Below, piece after piece: positions 1-8,604 of a stretch of 64,000 nt of DNA (positions are counted from its first letter, which is position 1; each line of letters begins with the position of its first letter). The notes beneath the pieces are model-generated. The model was not told the DNA's origin and did no database searches. It saw nothing but the letters and a program-made list of their open reading frames with translations. Both the position numbers and the translations under genes were made by a program. The DNA is taken from assembly GCF_030519475.1 (NCBI RefSeq), contig NZ_JAUMKD010000005.1, positions 124,001 to 188,000 of the forward strand. The letters run 5' to 3'. The DNA comes from Micromonospora sp. C28SCA-DRY-2 (GTDB taxonomy: Bacteria; Actinomycetota; Actinomycetes; Mycobacteriales; Micromonosporaceae).

Positions 1-2
1 GG

Positions 3-314
3 TACAGCTACCGGGCCCGGGGCCGGTACCTGGAACACCTGGAGCCGTGGCTGCACCGCTTCGACCGGTCGCGGATCCTGGTCCTGCCCAGCGAGCAGCT
101 CTACGCCGACGCCCGGGCGACCTACCACCGCACCCTGGACTTCCTCGGCCTGCCCCGGTACGACCTGCCCGACTTCAAGGTCTACAACGACCGCCGCTCG
201 GCGCCGCTGGATCCGGCGCTGCGGGCGGAGCTGACCGAGTACTACCGCCCGCACAACGCGGCGCTGCGGCAGCGGCTCGGGCTGGACCTCGACTGGCCGG
301 AGCGGGCGGCGTGA
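3..314 (+). CDS. Sulfotransferase family protein, C-terminal part
   Basis: This is the last 103 residues of a protein that starts before the window. The reading frame (YSYRARGRYLEHLEPW...) resembles the C-terminal part of PAPS-dependent sulfotransferases: an RGRY/YLEHLEPWL segment, then ILVLPSEQL, TLDFLGLP, and the closing YRPHNAALRQRLGLDL helix where those enzymes bind PAPS. Members transfer sulfate to sugars, lipids or small molecules; the acceptor cannot be read here. Its stop overlaps the GTG of the kinase gene in a GTGA junction, so the two are probably translationally coupled inside a polysaccharide operon. The N-terminal PAPS-binding loop is not visible. Confidence 0.72.
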   Translation, partial: YSYRARGRYLEHLEPWLHRFDRSRILVLPSEQLYADARATYHRTLDFLGLPRYDLPDFKVYNDRRSAPLDPALRAELTEYYRPHNAALRQRLGLDLDWPERAA

Positions 315-1573
315 CCGCGCCGGGCGGCACCGGAGCCGATCCCCGCTCCCGGGCGGACGGGCTCGGCTGGGTCACCCGCGCGGTCTTCGGCGACGAGCGG
401 ATCGGGTTGGCCGTGGACCGCCCGCCACCACCCGGGCACCGCGCCGTCGCCCGGTACGCGGTCGTCCCGTCGGTACGCCGGGCCCGGTTCCTGCTGCCCC
501 TCGGCGCGCCCCGGGTCACCGCCGCCGCGCTGCTGGCGTACAACGCGCTGCGTCCGCCCGCGGTGCGCGCGGCGCGGGCGGTACTCGGCGGGCTGGCCCG
601 GGTCGGCGTGCTGGACCGGGCGCCGTTTCCCACTCTGATCGTGTCCCTGCCCGCCGGGCTGGTCCCGGCCGACGTGCTGCTGGCGCAGCGGCTCGCCGCC
701 GCCCTGGACGGCGGGCCCGGGTACGCGGCCTGCGGGGTCCGCCCACCGGACCCGAACCACAAGCCGACCCTGCAGCTCTTCGCCGCCGACGGGCGACCCC
801 GGGGCTACGCCAAGATCGGCTGGAACGGCGCCACCCGGGCGCTGGTCACCGCCGAGGCGGCCGCGCTGCGCGGCCTGCCCGCGCTGGCCGGCGTGCCCGG
901 GCACCCGGTGGCGCCCCGGCTGCTGACCGAGACGTCGTGGGCCGGGCAGGCGGTCGCGCTGGTGGAGCCGCTGCCGCCGGCGGTGCGGGGGCTGCCGGTC
1001 GGCGCCCCGCCGGCCATCCCGGCGCTGCTCGCGGTGGCCCGCCGGGGCCGCCCGCCGGCGCCACCCCGACCGCTCGCCGGCTCGGCGTTCCTGGCCCGGC
1101 TGGCCGGCACGGCCCGGCGCGCCGCCGCGGCCGATCCCGCCGGTGCCCGGGCGGTCGCCGCGGTCGCCGCGCTGGCCCACCGGCACGGCGACACCCCTGT
1201 CGAGTTCGGCCACTGGCACGGCGACTGGGTGCCGTGGAACCTGGGCCGGCACCACGGCCGGCTGGTCGCCTGGGACTGGGAGCACAGCGGACCGGACGTG
1301 CCGCTCGGCTTCGACCTGGCGCACGACGCGTTCCAGCGGGCCGTGGTGCTGCGCGGCGAGCCGGTCGCGGCGGCCGCGCGGGCCGTCGACGCGTGGCTGG
1401 CCCGGCACGGCGCCGCCCTCGGGCTCGACCCGGCCGCCCGCCGGCTGGTGGCCGACGCCTACCTGGTGGAGATGTGGCTGCGGAGCTGGCGGCTGGCCGA
1501 CGCCGGCGCGGGTTGGAACCGCACCCTCCATCCCGCCCTGCTGGACGTCGTCGCGGAACGACATGGCGGTTGA
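311..1573 (+). CDS. APH/choline-kinase-like phosphotransferase
   Basis: A 420-residue protein whose C-terminal half carries the aminoglycoside-phosphotransferase (APH) fold signature: a Brenner-type HGDWVPWNLG loop (catalytic Asp, Asn for metal) followed by VAWDWEHSGPD, the equivalent of the metal-binding DFD-type segment. The N-terminal half (about residues 1-220) has only a loose kinase N-lobe and is poorly conserved. The GTG start was chosen because it overlaps the preceding sulfotransferase stop. In this polysaccharide setting it may phosphorylate a sugar or a lipid-linked intermediate rather than an antibiotic. That is inference; the substrate is unknown. Confidence 0.6.
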   Translation: MTAPGGTGADPRSRADGLGWVTRAVFGDERIGLAVDRPPPPGHRAVARYAVVPSVRRARFLLPLGAPRVTAAALLAYNALRPPAVRAARAVLGGLARVGVLDRAPFPTLIVSLPAGLVPADVLLAQRLAAALDGGPGYAACGVRPPDPNHKPTLQLFAADGRPRGYAKIGWNGATRALVTAEAAALRGLPALAGVPGHPVAPRLLTETSWAGQAVALVEPLPPAVRGLPVGAPPAIPALLAVARRGRPPAPPRPLAGSAFLARLAGTARRAAAADPAGARAVAAVAALAHRHGDTPVEFGHWHGDWVPWNLGRHHGRLVAWDWEHSGPDVPLGFDLAHDAFQRAVVLRGEPVAAAARAVDAWLARHGAALGLDPAARRLVADAYLVEMWLRSWRLADAGAGWNRTLHPALLDVVAERHGG

Positions 1574-1789
1574 TCGTACGAATCCGCCATGACCGCAGGT
1601 CAGACCAATGGCGGACAGTGACGGGAGGGCCGCAGGCCGTTACCATCGCTGGGGGTGACGGTCGGGCGGCGGACCTCCTCCACCTGCAATGGAGATGCAG
1701 CGTTCGCCGGTCGCCGGAACCGGCCGGGGGAGTGTCATCGCGTCGGCGTCGCGCCGACCGTGGATCCAAGCGAACTTCTGGGGACTCGC

Positions 1790-2272
1790 GTGGAGCAGAA
1801 CATCGAGGACGCCGCGGACCCGCCGGTCCTGCTGCTGGTCGGGTCCAGCGGCGGGCACCTGGCCCAGCTGCTGGCCCTGCGCCCCTGGTACGAGCAGTGG
1901 CGCCGCTGCTGGGTCACCTTCGACACGCCCGAGGCGGTGTCCCTGCTCGCCGGTGAGGAAGTGGTGCCGGCGCACCACCCGACCACCCGCAACCTGCCCA
2001 ACCTGCTGCGCAACGCGGTGCTGGCCCGGCGGGTGCTGCGCCGGCGGCGGGTCGCCGCGGTGGTGACCACCGGCGCCGGCGTGGCCGTCCCGTTCGTCGT
2101 GCTGGCCTGGCTGCGGCGCATCCCGACGGTCTACATCGAGGTGTACGACCGGATCGACACCCCGACGCTCACCGCCCGGCTCTGCCGGCCGTTCCTGTCC
2201 GCGATGCTCGTGCAGTGGGAGGAGCAGCGCCGGCAGTACCCGGAGGCGACGGTCGTGGGGACGCTGCTGTGA
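1790..2272 (+). CDS. Alg14/PssD-like glycosyltransferase subunit
   Basis: About 160 residues. A glycine-rich LLLVGSSGGHLAQLLAL nucleotide-fold start and later VVTTGAGVAVPFVVLAW and IYIEVYDRIDTPTLTARL-like segments match the Alg14/PssD/EpsE family, the membrane-associated half of a two-chain UDP-sugar glycosyltransferase. The other half, Alg13/PssE-like, is the next gene, joined by a GTGA overlap, as usual for such pairs. The GTG start follows a GGGGA purine run about 6 bp upstream. In-frame ATG (1655) and GTG (1760) codons exist further upstream, but the added residues look nothing like the family. Probable role: adding the second sugar to a lipid-linked exopolysaccharide precursor. Confidence 0.68.
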   Translation: MEQNIEDAADPPVLLLVGSSGGHLAQLLALRPWYEQWRRCWVTFDTPEAVSLLAGEEVVPAHHPTTRNLPNLLRNAVLARRVLRRRRVAAVVTTGAGVAVPFVVLAWLRRIPTVYIEVYDRIDTPTLTARLCRPFLSAMLVQWEEQRRQYPEATVVGTLL

Positions 2273-2982
2273 GCGGGGCCGCCGACGCCGCGCCGGCGCA
2301 CCGGTTGGCCCCGGGCCGGCCGGAGCAGCGGCCGGCACGGCCGGTGGACCGGATCGAGCCGGCGAAGCAGGTGCCCCGACCCCGCGACCCGGCCGAGGTC
2401 GCCCGGATCCACCTGCTGGTCGCCGTCGGCACCGACCGGCACCCGTTCGACCGGCTGGTCGACTGGTTGTGCGAGTGGCACGCGGAGGTCGCCGACCGGG
2501 TCGACCTCACCGTCCAGCACGGACACACCCGCGCCCCGCGGCTGCCCGACGCGGTGCCCTTCCTCTGCCACGACGCGTTGCAGGCCGCGATGGCCGGGTC
2601 CGACCTGGTGGTCTGCCACGGCGGCCCGGCGACCATCCTGGAGGCCCGCCGGCACGGCCACCTGCCGATCGTGGTGCCCCGCGACCCGGCCCACGGCGAG
2701 CACGTCGACGACCACCAGCAGCTGTTCTGCCGGCGGCTCGGCGCCGCCGGCATGGTGGCGCTCTGCGAGTCCCGGGAGGAGCTGCGCGGCGCGCTCGGCA
2801 GCGGGCTGGCCGATCCGGACCGGTTCACCGTCTCGACCGACGCCGCCGCGGCCGACGCGCAGCGGGCCGCGGTGCGGCGGGTGGGGCGGATCGTGGATGA
2901 GCTGGTGGCCGCGTCCGCGCGGCGGCGGCACCGGGCGTGGTGGCGGTGGACCCCGCCGGGGCGCGACGGAGCACGGCGATGA
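2269..2982 (+). CDS. Alg13/PssE-like glycosyltransferase subunit
   Basis: A 237-residue protein with a glycosyltransferase-28 C-terminal (MurG/Alg13) domain from about residue 45. It includes VAVGTDRHPFDRLV, the donor-binding SDLVVCHGGPATILEARR loop and PIVVPRDPAHGEHVDDHQ. These are the residues that bind the UDP moiety in MurG and Alg13. The first ~40 residues are Pro/Ala/Arg-rich and probably unstructured. The GTG start overlaps the Alg14-like stop, supporting a two-subunit enzyme at the membrane. Its own stop overlaps the ATG of the GT2 gene. Confidence 0.72.
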   Translation: MSGAADAAPAHRLAPGRPEQRPARPVDRIEPAKQVPRPRDPAEVARIHLLVAVGTDRHPFDRLVDWLCEWHAEVADRVDLTVQHGHTRAPRLPDAVPFLCHDALQAAMAGSDLVVCHGGPATILEARRHGHLPIVVPRDPAHGEHVDDHQQLFCRRLGAAGMVALCESREELRGALGSGLADPDRFTVSTDAAAADAQRAAVRRVGRIVDELVAASARRRHRAWWRWTPPGRDGARR

Positions 2983-3899
2983 CCGGGCCGCCGAGCGTGA
3001 GCGTGGTGGTGCCCACCCGGGACCGGCCGGAGCTACTGCGTGCCGCCGTCCGGGCGGCGCTCGACCAGGACCATCCCGGCCCGGTCGAGGTGGTGGTGGT
3101 CCACGACCGGTCCGAGCCGGACGCCACGCTGGCCGACCTGGGCCGTCCCGGCCGCCCGGTCCGGGTGCTGCGCAACCGGCGCACCCCGGGGCTGGCCGGC
3201 GCCCGCAACACCGGCACGCTGGCCGCCGCCGGGGAGCTGATCGCGTTCTGCGACGACGACGACGAGTGGCTGCCCGGCAAGCTGCGGGCCCAGGTCGGGG
3301 CGCTGGCCGCGGTGCCGGGCGCGCAGTTCGCCTGCTGCGGCATCCGGGTCAGCTACGACGGGCGGACCCTCGACCGGTCGCTGCCCCGCGACTCGGTCAC
3401 CCTGACCGACCTGCTCCGCGACCGGATGACCGAGCTGCACCCCTCGACGTTCCTGATCCGGGCCGCCGCGCTGCGCGACGGGTTCGGGCTGGTCGACGAG
3501 GAGATCCCGGGCAGCTACGCGGAGGACTACGAGTTCCTGCTCCGGGCCGCCCGCAGCGCCCCGCTGGTCAACGTGCCCACCCCGTACGTGCTGGTGCGCT
3601 GGCACCGGCGGTCCTACTTCGCGCAGCGCTGGGACACCATCGCCGAGGCGTTGCAGTGGCTGCTGGCCCGCTATCCCGAGTTCGGCGCCCAGCCGGCCGG
3701 CGAGGCGCGGGTCGCCGGGCAGATCGCCTTCGCCCGGGCCGCCGCCGGGGACCGCCGGGCGGCGGTGCACTGGGCCCGCCGGACGCTGCGGCGCAACCCG
3801 CGCGAGCCGCGCGCCTACCTCGCCCTGGCCGTGGCCGGGCGGGTGGTACGGGCCGACGCGGTGCTGCGCACCCTGCACAGACGCGGCCGGGGCATCTGA
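2979..3899 (+). CDS. GT2 family glycosyltransferase
   Basis: A 306-residue GT-A fold transferase. Visible elements are the N-terminal VSVVVPTRDRPELLRAAV, the LAGARNTG segment, and the metal/nucleotide motif FCDDDDEWLPGKL (DxD), then SYAEDYEFLLRAA, the acceptor-side ED motif. It lacks transmembrane segments, so it probably acts on the cytoplasmic face of the membrane. The ATG chosen gives an ATGA overlap with the preceding gene; a GTG at 2937 would overlap more and adds a poor N-terminus. Family members transfer single sugars in surface polysaccharide or glycopeptide assembly. Confidence 0.8.
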   Translation: MTGPPSVSVVVPTRDRPELLRAAVRAALDQDHPGPVEVVVVHDRSEPDATLADLGRPGRPVRVLRNRRTPGLAGARNTGTLAAAGELIAFCDDDDEWLPGKLRAQVGALAAVPGAQFACCGIRVSYDGRTLDRSLPRDSVTLTDLLRDRMTELHPSTFLIRAAALRDGFGLVDEEIPGSYAEDYEFLLRAARSAPLVNVPTPYVLVRWHRRSYFAQRWDTIAEALQWLLARYPEFGAQPAGEARVAGQIAFARAAAGDRRAAVHWARRTLRRNPREPRAYLALAVAGRVVRADAVLRTLHRRGRGI

Positions 3900-3959
3900 G
3901 CCCTCCCTGCCCGGGGCCGTTCGTCGAGCCCACCCGACCCAGGAGAAAGAGGACCCCGG

Positions 3960-4613
3960 ATGGCACTGCACTCGCTCAGGTTCCGGCTGGTCGACTCGCC
4001 GACCTCGCTCGGCGCGAAGCGACGGGCGCGCCGCGCCGCGTGGCTGTCGGACACCTTCCCGAACCTCGCCGAGATGACCGTCCTGGACCTGGGCGGGCGG
4101 GTGGAGAGCTGGGCGCGGGTGCCGGTCCGCCCGGCCCGCGTGCACGTGGTCAACCTGGAACCGCTGCCGGCCGCGCTGCCGGACTGGGCGGAGGCGGACC
4201 ACGCGGACGCCTGCGAGCTGCCCGAGCGCATCCTGAACCGCCGCTACGACCTGGTCTTCAGCAACAGCGTGCTGGAGCACGTGGGCGGGCACGAGCGCCG
4301 CCGCCGGATGGCCGAGGCGATCCGCGGGCTGGCGCCGGCGTACTGGGTGCAGACCCCGTACCGGTACTTCCCGATCGAGCCGCACTGGGTGGCGCCCGGC
4401 ATGCAGTTCCTGCCGGTCTCGGCGCGGGTGCTGGTGGCCCGGAAGTGGCCGCTGGCCTACACGCCGGGCAAGTCCTACCAGGCGGCGATGCGGCAGGTGC
4501 TCACCACGGAACTGATCGGCCGGGCCGAGCTGCGCTACCTGTTCCCCGAGGCGGCCATCCGCAACGAACGGCTGGCCGGGCTGACCAAGTCGCTGATCGC
4601 GGTCCGGGCCTAG
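3960..4613 (+). CDS. Class I SAM-dependent methyltransferase
   Basis: A 217-residue protein with a Rossmann methyltransferase core. TVLDLGGRVESW is motif I, VHVVNLEPLP stands for the acidic loop after strand 2, and DLVFSNSVLEHVGGHERR is the motif IV/post region common in small-molecule and sugar methyltransferases. An AGGAGAAAGAGG purine run 9-20 bp upstream of the ATG is a strong ribosome binding site. It ends the same-direction polysaccharide cluster and may methylate a sugar or lipid-linked intermediate. The acceptor is not predictable. Confidence 0.68.
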   Translation: MALHSLRFRLVDSPTSLGAKRRARRAAWLSDTFPNLAEMTVLDLGGRVESWARVPVRPARVHVVNLEPLPAALPDWAEADHADACELPERILNRRYDLVFSNSVLEHVGGHERRRRMAEAIRGLAPAYWVQTPYRYFPIEPHWVAPGMQFLPVSARVLVARKWPLAYTPGKSYQAAMRQVLTTELIGRAELRYLFPEAAIRNERLAGLTKSLIAVRA

Positions 4614-4647
4614 GCCGGCCGGTTCGCCGCGCGGGCCGCCGCCGTGG

Positions 4648-5865
4648 TCAGCGCTGCCGGTCCCGGCGCTGCGTCGACGCCTGGCGCAGCCGCTCGTACC
4701 AGGCGGGCGTGGTGGCCGGGTCGAAGATCCGGGCGATCACCAGGTCGGTCGAGGAGTGCGCCAGGATCGACAGCACGATGGTCAGCGCCACCAGGTGGAA
4801 GACCTCGTCCCCGGCCGGGATGCCGGCCTCCAGCACCAGCAGGCCGTAGACCACCGAGGCGAAGCCCTTCGGGCCGAACCACATCGCGGCGAACTGCTCG
4901 GTGCGGGTCAGGTGCGAGCCCAGGAACGACACGGCCAGGGCGAGCGGCCGGGCCGCCACGATGGCGAGCACCGCGAAGATCCAGCCGGTCCAGGCGATCT
5001 CGCCGAGGAACTCGAACGAGATCAGCGCGCCGAAGACCAGCAGCGCGACCAGCTTGAACAGCTCCGCGACCAGCTCGCCGAAGTGCTCGAAGCTTTCCCG
5101 CTGCCGCTGGCCGAAGGTGGCCACCGTGACGCCGGCGGCGAACGCGGCGAGGAACAGGTTGGCGTGGGTGACCTGGCCGAGCGCCAGCACCAGCAGGCCG
5201 ATCGCCACCCCGTTCAGCGGCTCGTACTGGGTGGAGGCGGAGAAGAACCGCAACCGCTCCAGCCGCAGCGCCAGCCACGGCACCGCCACCCCGATCACCA
5301 CGCCGAGCAGCAGTTCCATGCCCAGCTCGTCGAGGTGCAGGTCGCCGGAGCCGGCGGCCACGGCCAGGAAGAGGATGACGAACGGCAGCGCCAGCCCGTC
5401 GTTGACCCCGGACTCGACGTTGAGCAGGTGCCGCAGTCGGCCGGGCACCCGCTCGTTGCCGACCAGCGCGGCCGCGAACACCGGGTCGGTGGGAGCGAGG
5501 ATCGCCCCCACCAGTAGCGCCTCCGGCCAGTCCAGCCCCGCCACGTAGTGGGCCAGCAGCGCGGTGATCAGCAGGGTCAGCGGCAGCCCCCAGCCCAGCG
5601 CCCGGCCGGGCAGCCGCCAGGCCGACCGCAGGTCGGCCCAGCCGACCCGCATGCCGTCGGTGAAGAGCACCGTGAACAGCGCCAGCTCGGCGAGGGTCGA
5701 CACGATCGGGGTGTCGGGCGTGATGTCCAGCACCCCGGTGGTCTCCGGGCCCAGCACGAAGCCGGCGACCAGGAACAGCACGGCGGTGGAGAGGATGGTG
5801 CGGTGCGCCAGGCTGGAGAGCAGCACGGCGAGCAGCAGGACGGCCGCGAACGCGAAGAGCAGCAC
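4648..5865 (-). CDS. CPA1-type Na+/H+ antiporter
   Basis: A 405-residue membrane protein with about 11-12 hydrophobic segments, starting VLLFAFAAVLLLAVLLSSL. The CPA antiporter core is visible: GAILAPTDPVFAAALVG (TDP in the discontinuous helix) and LNVESGVNDGLALP (the ND pair that binds the transported ion). Later MWFGPKGFASVVYGLLVLE is typical of the C-terminal helices. The GTG chosen has GGGAG 6 bp upstream; an ATG 63 bp further upstream has no Shine-Dalgarno sequence and adds a charged, non-family leader. Probable role: pH and Na+ homeostasis at the plasma membrane. It converges with the methyltransferase gene. Confidence 0.8.
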   Translation of the reverse strand: MLLFAFAAVLLLAVLLSSLAHRTILSTAVLFLVAGFVLGPETTGVLDITPDTPIVSTLAELALFTVLFTDGMRVGWADLRSAWRLPGRALGWGLPLTLLITALLAHYVAGLDWPEALLVGAILAPTDPVFAAALVGNERVPGRLRHLLNVESGVNDGLALPFVILFLAVAAGSGDLHLDELGMELLLGVVIGVAVPWLALRLERLRFFSASTQYEPLNGVAIGLLVLALGQVTHANLFLAAFAAGVTVATFGQRQRESFEHFGELVAELFKLVALLVFGALISFEFLGEIAWTGWIFAVLAIVAARPLALAVSFLGSHLTRTEQFAAMWFGPKGFASVVYGLLVLEAGIPAGDEVFHLVALTIVLSILAHSSTDLVIARIFDPATTPAWYERLRQASTQRRDRQR

Positions 5866-6038
5866 CGGTGACTCCCGAGGAAGGGTCGATGAGGGACCTG
5901 CCGACCAGACTTCCCGGCGCGCCGCCATGATCGTACGGGTTCGTCGTGCGACGTGGTGCCCGGCGGGGCGCCGTCCGCTGGGCGGGACGCGGCGGGCGCG
6001 CCGTCGCGGCGACCACCGGCCGTGACAGACTGAGCGCT

Positions 6039-7217
6039 GTGTTGCGCTGGTTGACTGCAGGTGAGTCGCACGGTCCCGCCCTCGTCGCGCTGCTCGAGGG
6101 GGTGCCCGCCGGGGTCGAGGTGACCACCGGCGAGATCGCCGGCGAGCTGGCCCGGCGCCGGCTCGGCTACGGCCGGGGCGCCCGGATGTCGTTCGAGCAG
6201 GACGAGGTCGAGATCATCGGCGGGCTCCGGCACGGCGCCACCCTGGGCAGCCCGGTGGCCATCCGGGTCGGCAACTCCGAGTGGCCCAAGTGGCAGACGG
6301 TGATGGCCGCCGACCCGGTCGACCCGGCGGAACTCGCCGGGCAGGCCCGCAACGCCCCGCTGACCCGGCCCCGCCCCGGCCACGCCGACCTGGCCGGCAT
6401 GCAGAAGTACGGCCACACCGACGCCCGGCCGATCCTGGAGCGGGCCAGCGCCCGGGAGACCGCCGCCCGGGTCGCCGTCGGCACCGTGGCGAAGGCGCTG
6501 GTGCGGCAGGCGCTCGGCGTCGAGATCGTCTCGCACGTGGTCGAGCTGGGCCCGGTCGCGGTGAAGCCGGGGCTGCGGCCCCGCCCCGAGGACGCCGCCC
6601 GGATCGACGCCGACCCGCTGCGCTGCCTCGACCCGGAGGCCAGCGCCCGGATGGTGGCCGAGGTCGACGCCGCGAAGAAGGCCGCCGACACGCTCGGCGG
6701 CGTGGTCGAGGTGCTGGCGTACGGGGTGCCGCCGGGGCTGGGCAGCCACGTGCAGTGGGACCGCAAGCTGGACGCCCGGCTGGCCGCCGCGCTGATGTCC
6801 ATCCAGGCCATCAAGGGGGTCGAGATCGGCGACGGCTGGCAGCAGGCCCGCTCCCGCGGCTCGGAGGCACACGACGAGATCATCCCCACCGCCACCGGCG
6901 TGCGGCGGGTCACCGACCGGGCGGGCGGGCTGGAGGGCGGCATCACCACCGGCGAGCCGCTGCGGGTGAAGGCGGCGATGAAGCCGATCTCGTCGCTGAA
7001 CCGGGCGCTGGCCACCGTGGACGTGACCACCGGCGAGCCGGCCACCGCGATCAACCAGCGCTCGGACGTCTGCGCGGTGCCCGCCGCCGCGGTGGTCGCC
7101 GAGGCGATGGTGGCCCTGGTGCTGGCCGAGGCGGCGGTGGAGAAGTTCGGCGGCGACTCGGTCGCCGAGATGCGCCGCAACCTGGCCGGCTACCTCGATT
7201 CCCTGGTGATCCGGTGA
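6039..7217 (+). CDS. aroC: Chorismate synthase
   Basis: AroC converts EPSP to chorismate with reduced FMN, the last shikimate step. The 392-residue protein starts LRWLTAGESHGPALVALLEG, the standard N-terminus with the GESHG FMN-site motif. It carries RRRLGYGRGARM, RPGHADLAGMQKYG, the RASARETAARVAVG signature and, near the end, RSDVCAVPAAAVV. The GTG start fits the family N-terminus and lies 7 bp after a CAGACT hexamer, so the mRNA may be leaderless. aroK follows after 19 bp. Confidence 0.95.
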   Translation: MLRWLTAGESHGPALVALLEGVPAGVEVTTGEIAGELARRRLGYGRGARMSFEQDEVEIIGGLRHGATLGSPVAIRVGNSEWPKWQTVMAADPVDPAELAGQARNAPLTRPRPGHADLAGMQKYGHTDARPILERASARETAARVAVGTVAKALVRQALGVEIVSHVVELGPVAVKPGLRPRPEDAARIDADPLRCLDPEASARMVAEVDAAKKAADTLGGVVEVLAYGVPPGLGSHVQWDRKLDARLAAALMSIQAIKGVEIGDGWQQARSRGSEAHDEIIPTATGVRRVTDRAGGLEGGITTGEPLRVKAAMKPISSLNRALATVDVTTGEPATAINQRSDVCAVPAAAVVAEAMVALVLAEAAVEKFGGDSVAEMRRNLAGYLDSLVIR

Positions 7218-7236
7218 GCGGCCGGAGCGTGACCCG

Positions 7237-7752
7237 GTGACGGGGACGACGCGGCCGGTGTGCGTGCTGGTCGGGGCGCCGGGGTCCGGCAAGACCACTG
7301 TCGGCCGGGCGCTCGCCGACGCCCTCGGGGTGGAGTTCCGGGACACCGACGCCGACATCGAGCAGCTCGCCGGCAAGCCGATCCCGGAGATCTTCGTCGA
7401 CGAGGGGGAGGCGCACTTCCGTACCCTCGAACGGGCGGCGGTGGCGGCGGCGCTGGCTTCCTGCTCCGGCGTGCTCGCCCTCGGCGGCGGCGCGGTCCTC
7501 GCCGAGGAGAACCGGGCCGCGCTGATCGGGCACCCGGTGGTGCACCTCTCGGTCGAGCTGCCGGACGCGGTGAAGCGGGTCGGGCTCGGCGCGGGCCGCC
7601 CGTTGCTGGCGCTCAACCCGCGGGCCACCCTCAAGCACCTGATGGAGCAGCGCCGCCCGCTCTACGCGGAGGCGGCGACCGCGACGGTGGTCACCGACGG
7701 GCGGAGCCCGGAGGAGATCGCCGCCGAGATCGTCGCGTTGCTCAAGCGCTGA
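7237..7752 (+). CDS. aroK: Shikimate kinase
   Basis: AroK phosphorylates shikimate with ATP. The 171-residue protein has the Walker A loop GAPGSGKTTVG, the DTDADIEQ shikimate-binding Asp segment, FRTLERAAV (Arg that binds the substrate carboxylate), the LGGGAVL substrate-binding glycines, and GRPLL of the lid. Length matches the family. Its GTG start directly follows aroC, so co-transcription is likely. A strong bidirectional hairpin follows the stop codon. Confidence 0.94.
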   Translation: MTGTTRPVCVLVGAPGSGKTTVGRALADALGVEFRDTDADIEQLAGKPIPEIFVDEGEAHFRTLERAAVAAALASCSGVLALGGGAVLAEENRAALIGHPVVHLSVELPDAVKRVGLGAGRPLLALNPRATLKHLMEQRRPLYAEAATATVVTDGRSPEEIAAEIVALLKR

Positions 7753-7755
7753 CCG

Positions 7756-7790
7756 GCGGTCGCCGGCCCGACGGGCGGGCCGGCGACCGC
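7756..7790. terminator. Bidirectional hairpin between aroK and the hydrolase gene
   Basis: A perfect 15-bp inverted repeat (GCGGTCGCCGGCCCG and its complement) with a 5-base loop fills the gap between two convergent genes. There is no long T-run on either side, as is common for actinobacterial terminators. Confidence 0.65.
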
Positions 7791-7795
7791 GCGGG

Positions 7796-8524
7796 TCAGC
7801 TGTGGGCGATGGTGTCGAGCACCGTGGCGAGGCCCTTCGGCTCGCTGAGCATCGGCCAGTGGCCGGTGGGCAGGGCGTGCAGCTGGCCACCGGCCAGCCC
7901 GGCGAAGAACGGGTGTCCCTGCGCGATCATCTCCTCCACCATCGGCAGCGGGAACGTGCTGGCGACCAGCGCGGTCGGCACCGCCCGCCCGCCGGTGCGC
8001 CGCACCGGCTCGGTGGCGGCCCGCAGCGGGTGCGGGGTGGCCCGGGCCCGCAGCAGCGCGAGCGCCGCGTCGTCCAGGCCGGCCAGGTTCTCCGGGTCCG
8101 CCGCCGGGTCCCAGGCCGGCGGCGGCAGCAGGTGCCCGTCGCCGATCTGCGCGCGCAGCCGCTCCTGCTCCTCCGGCGGGTTGCTGTCGAACTGGGACAT
8201 CCCGTCGGGCATCGGCCCGCTCTCCACGTAGACCACCCGGGCGATCCGGTCCGGGATCCGGTCCGCGGCCTGGGTCACCGGCAGGCCGCCGCCGGAGTGC
8301 CCGACCAGCAGCACGTCGCGCAGGTCCTCCACCTCGATCAGCCGGACGATGTCGGTGGTGTGCGTCTCCAGGCCCACCTCCGGCCCGGCCAGGTGGGCCC
8401 GTTCGGCCACCCCGGTCAGCGTGACCGGGTAGACCTCGTGGCCCTGGCCGCGCAGCGTGGCGGCCACCTCCCGCCACGCCCAACCACCCAACCAGAACCC
8501 CGGCACCAGCACGAACGTCGCCAT
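7796..8524 (-). CDS. Alpha/beta hydrolase
   Basis: A 242-residue hydrolase of the salicylate-esterase/hydroxynitrile-lyase-like branch. It starts TFVLVPGFWLGGWAW (oxyanion-hole region) and has nucleophile elbow VGHSGGG (Ser77), an Asp-bearing stretch after the lid, and the terminal catalytic-His segment LPTGHWPMLSEP. The ATG chosen is preceded by AGAGAGGAAG; upstream in-frame codons add a hydrophilic tail. It is divergent from a WYL-domain regulator with an 80-bp shared promoter region, so that regulator probably controls it. Substrate unknown. Confidence 0.75.
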   Translation of the reverse strand: MATFVLVPGFWLGGWAWREVAATLRGQGHEVYPVTLTGVAERAHLAGPEVGLETHTTDIVRLIEVEDLRDVLLVGHSGGGLPVTQAADRIPDRIARVVYVESGPMPDGMSQFDSNPPEEQERLRAQIGDGHLLPPPAWDPAADPENLAGLDDAALALLRARATPHPLRAATEPVRRTGGRAVPTALVASTFPLPMVEEMIAQGHPFFAGLAGGQLHALPTGHWPMLSEPKGLATVLDTIAHS

Positions 8525-8604
8525 CTCGATCTTCCTCTCTCGTGACTCCCGGATAGCGTACGATCGAATCCGGACGACTTCCGCCCGGTTTTTAGGAGTG
8601 TCCC

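Noticed and set aside
311..1573. Aminoglycoside resistance gene
   Set aside because: Only the general APH kinase fold is visible, and its place in a polysaccharide operon does not suggest drug resistance.
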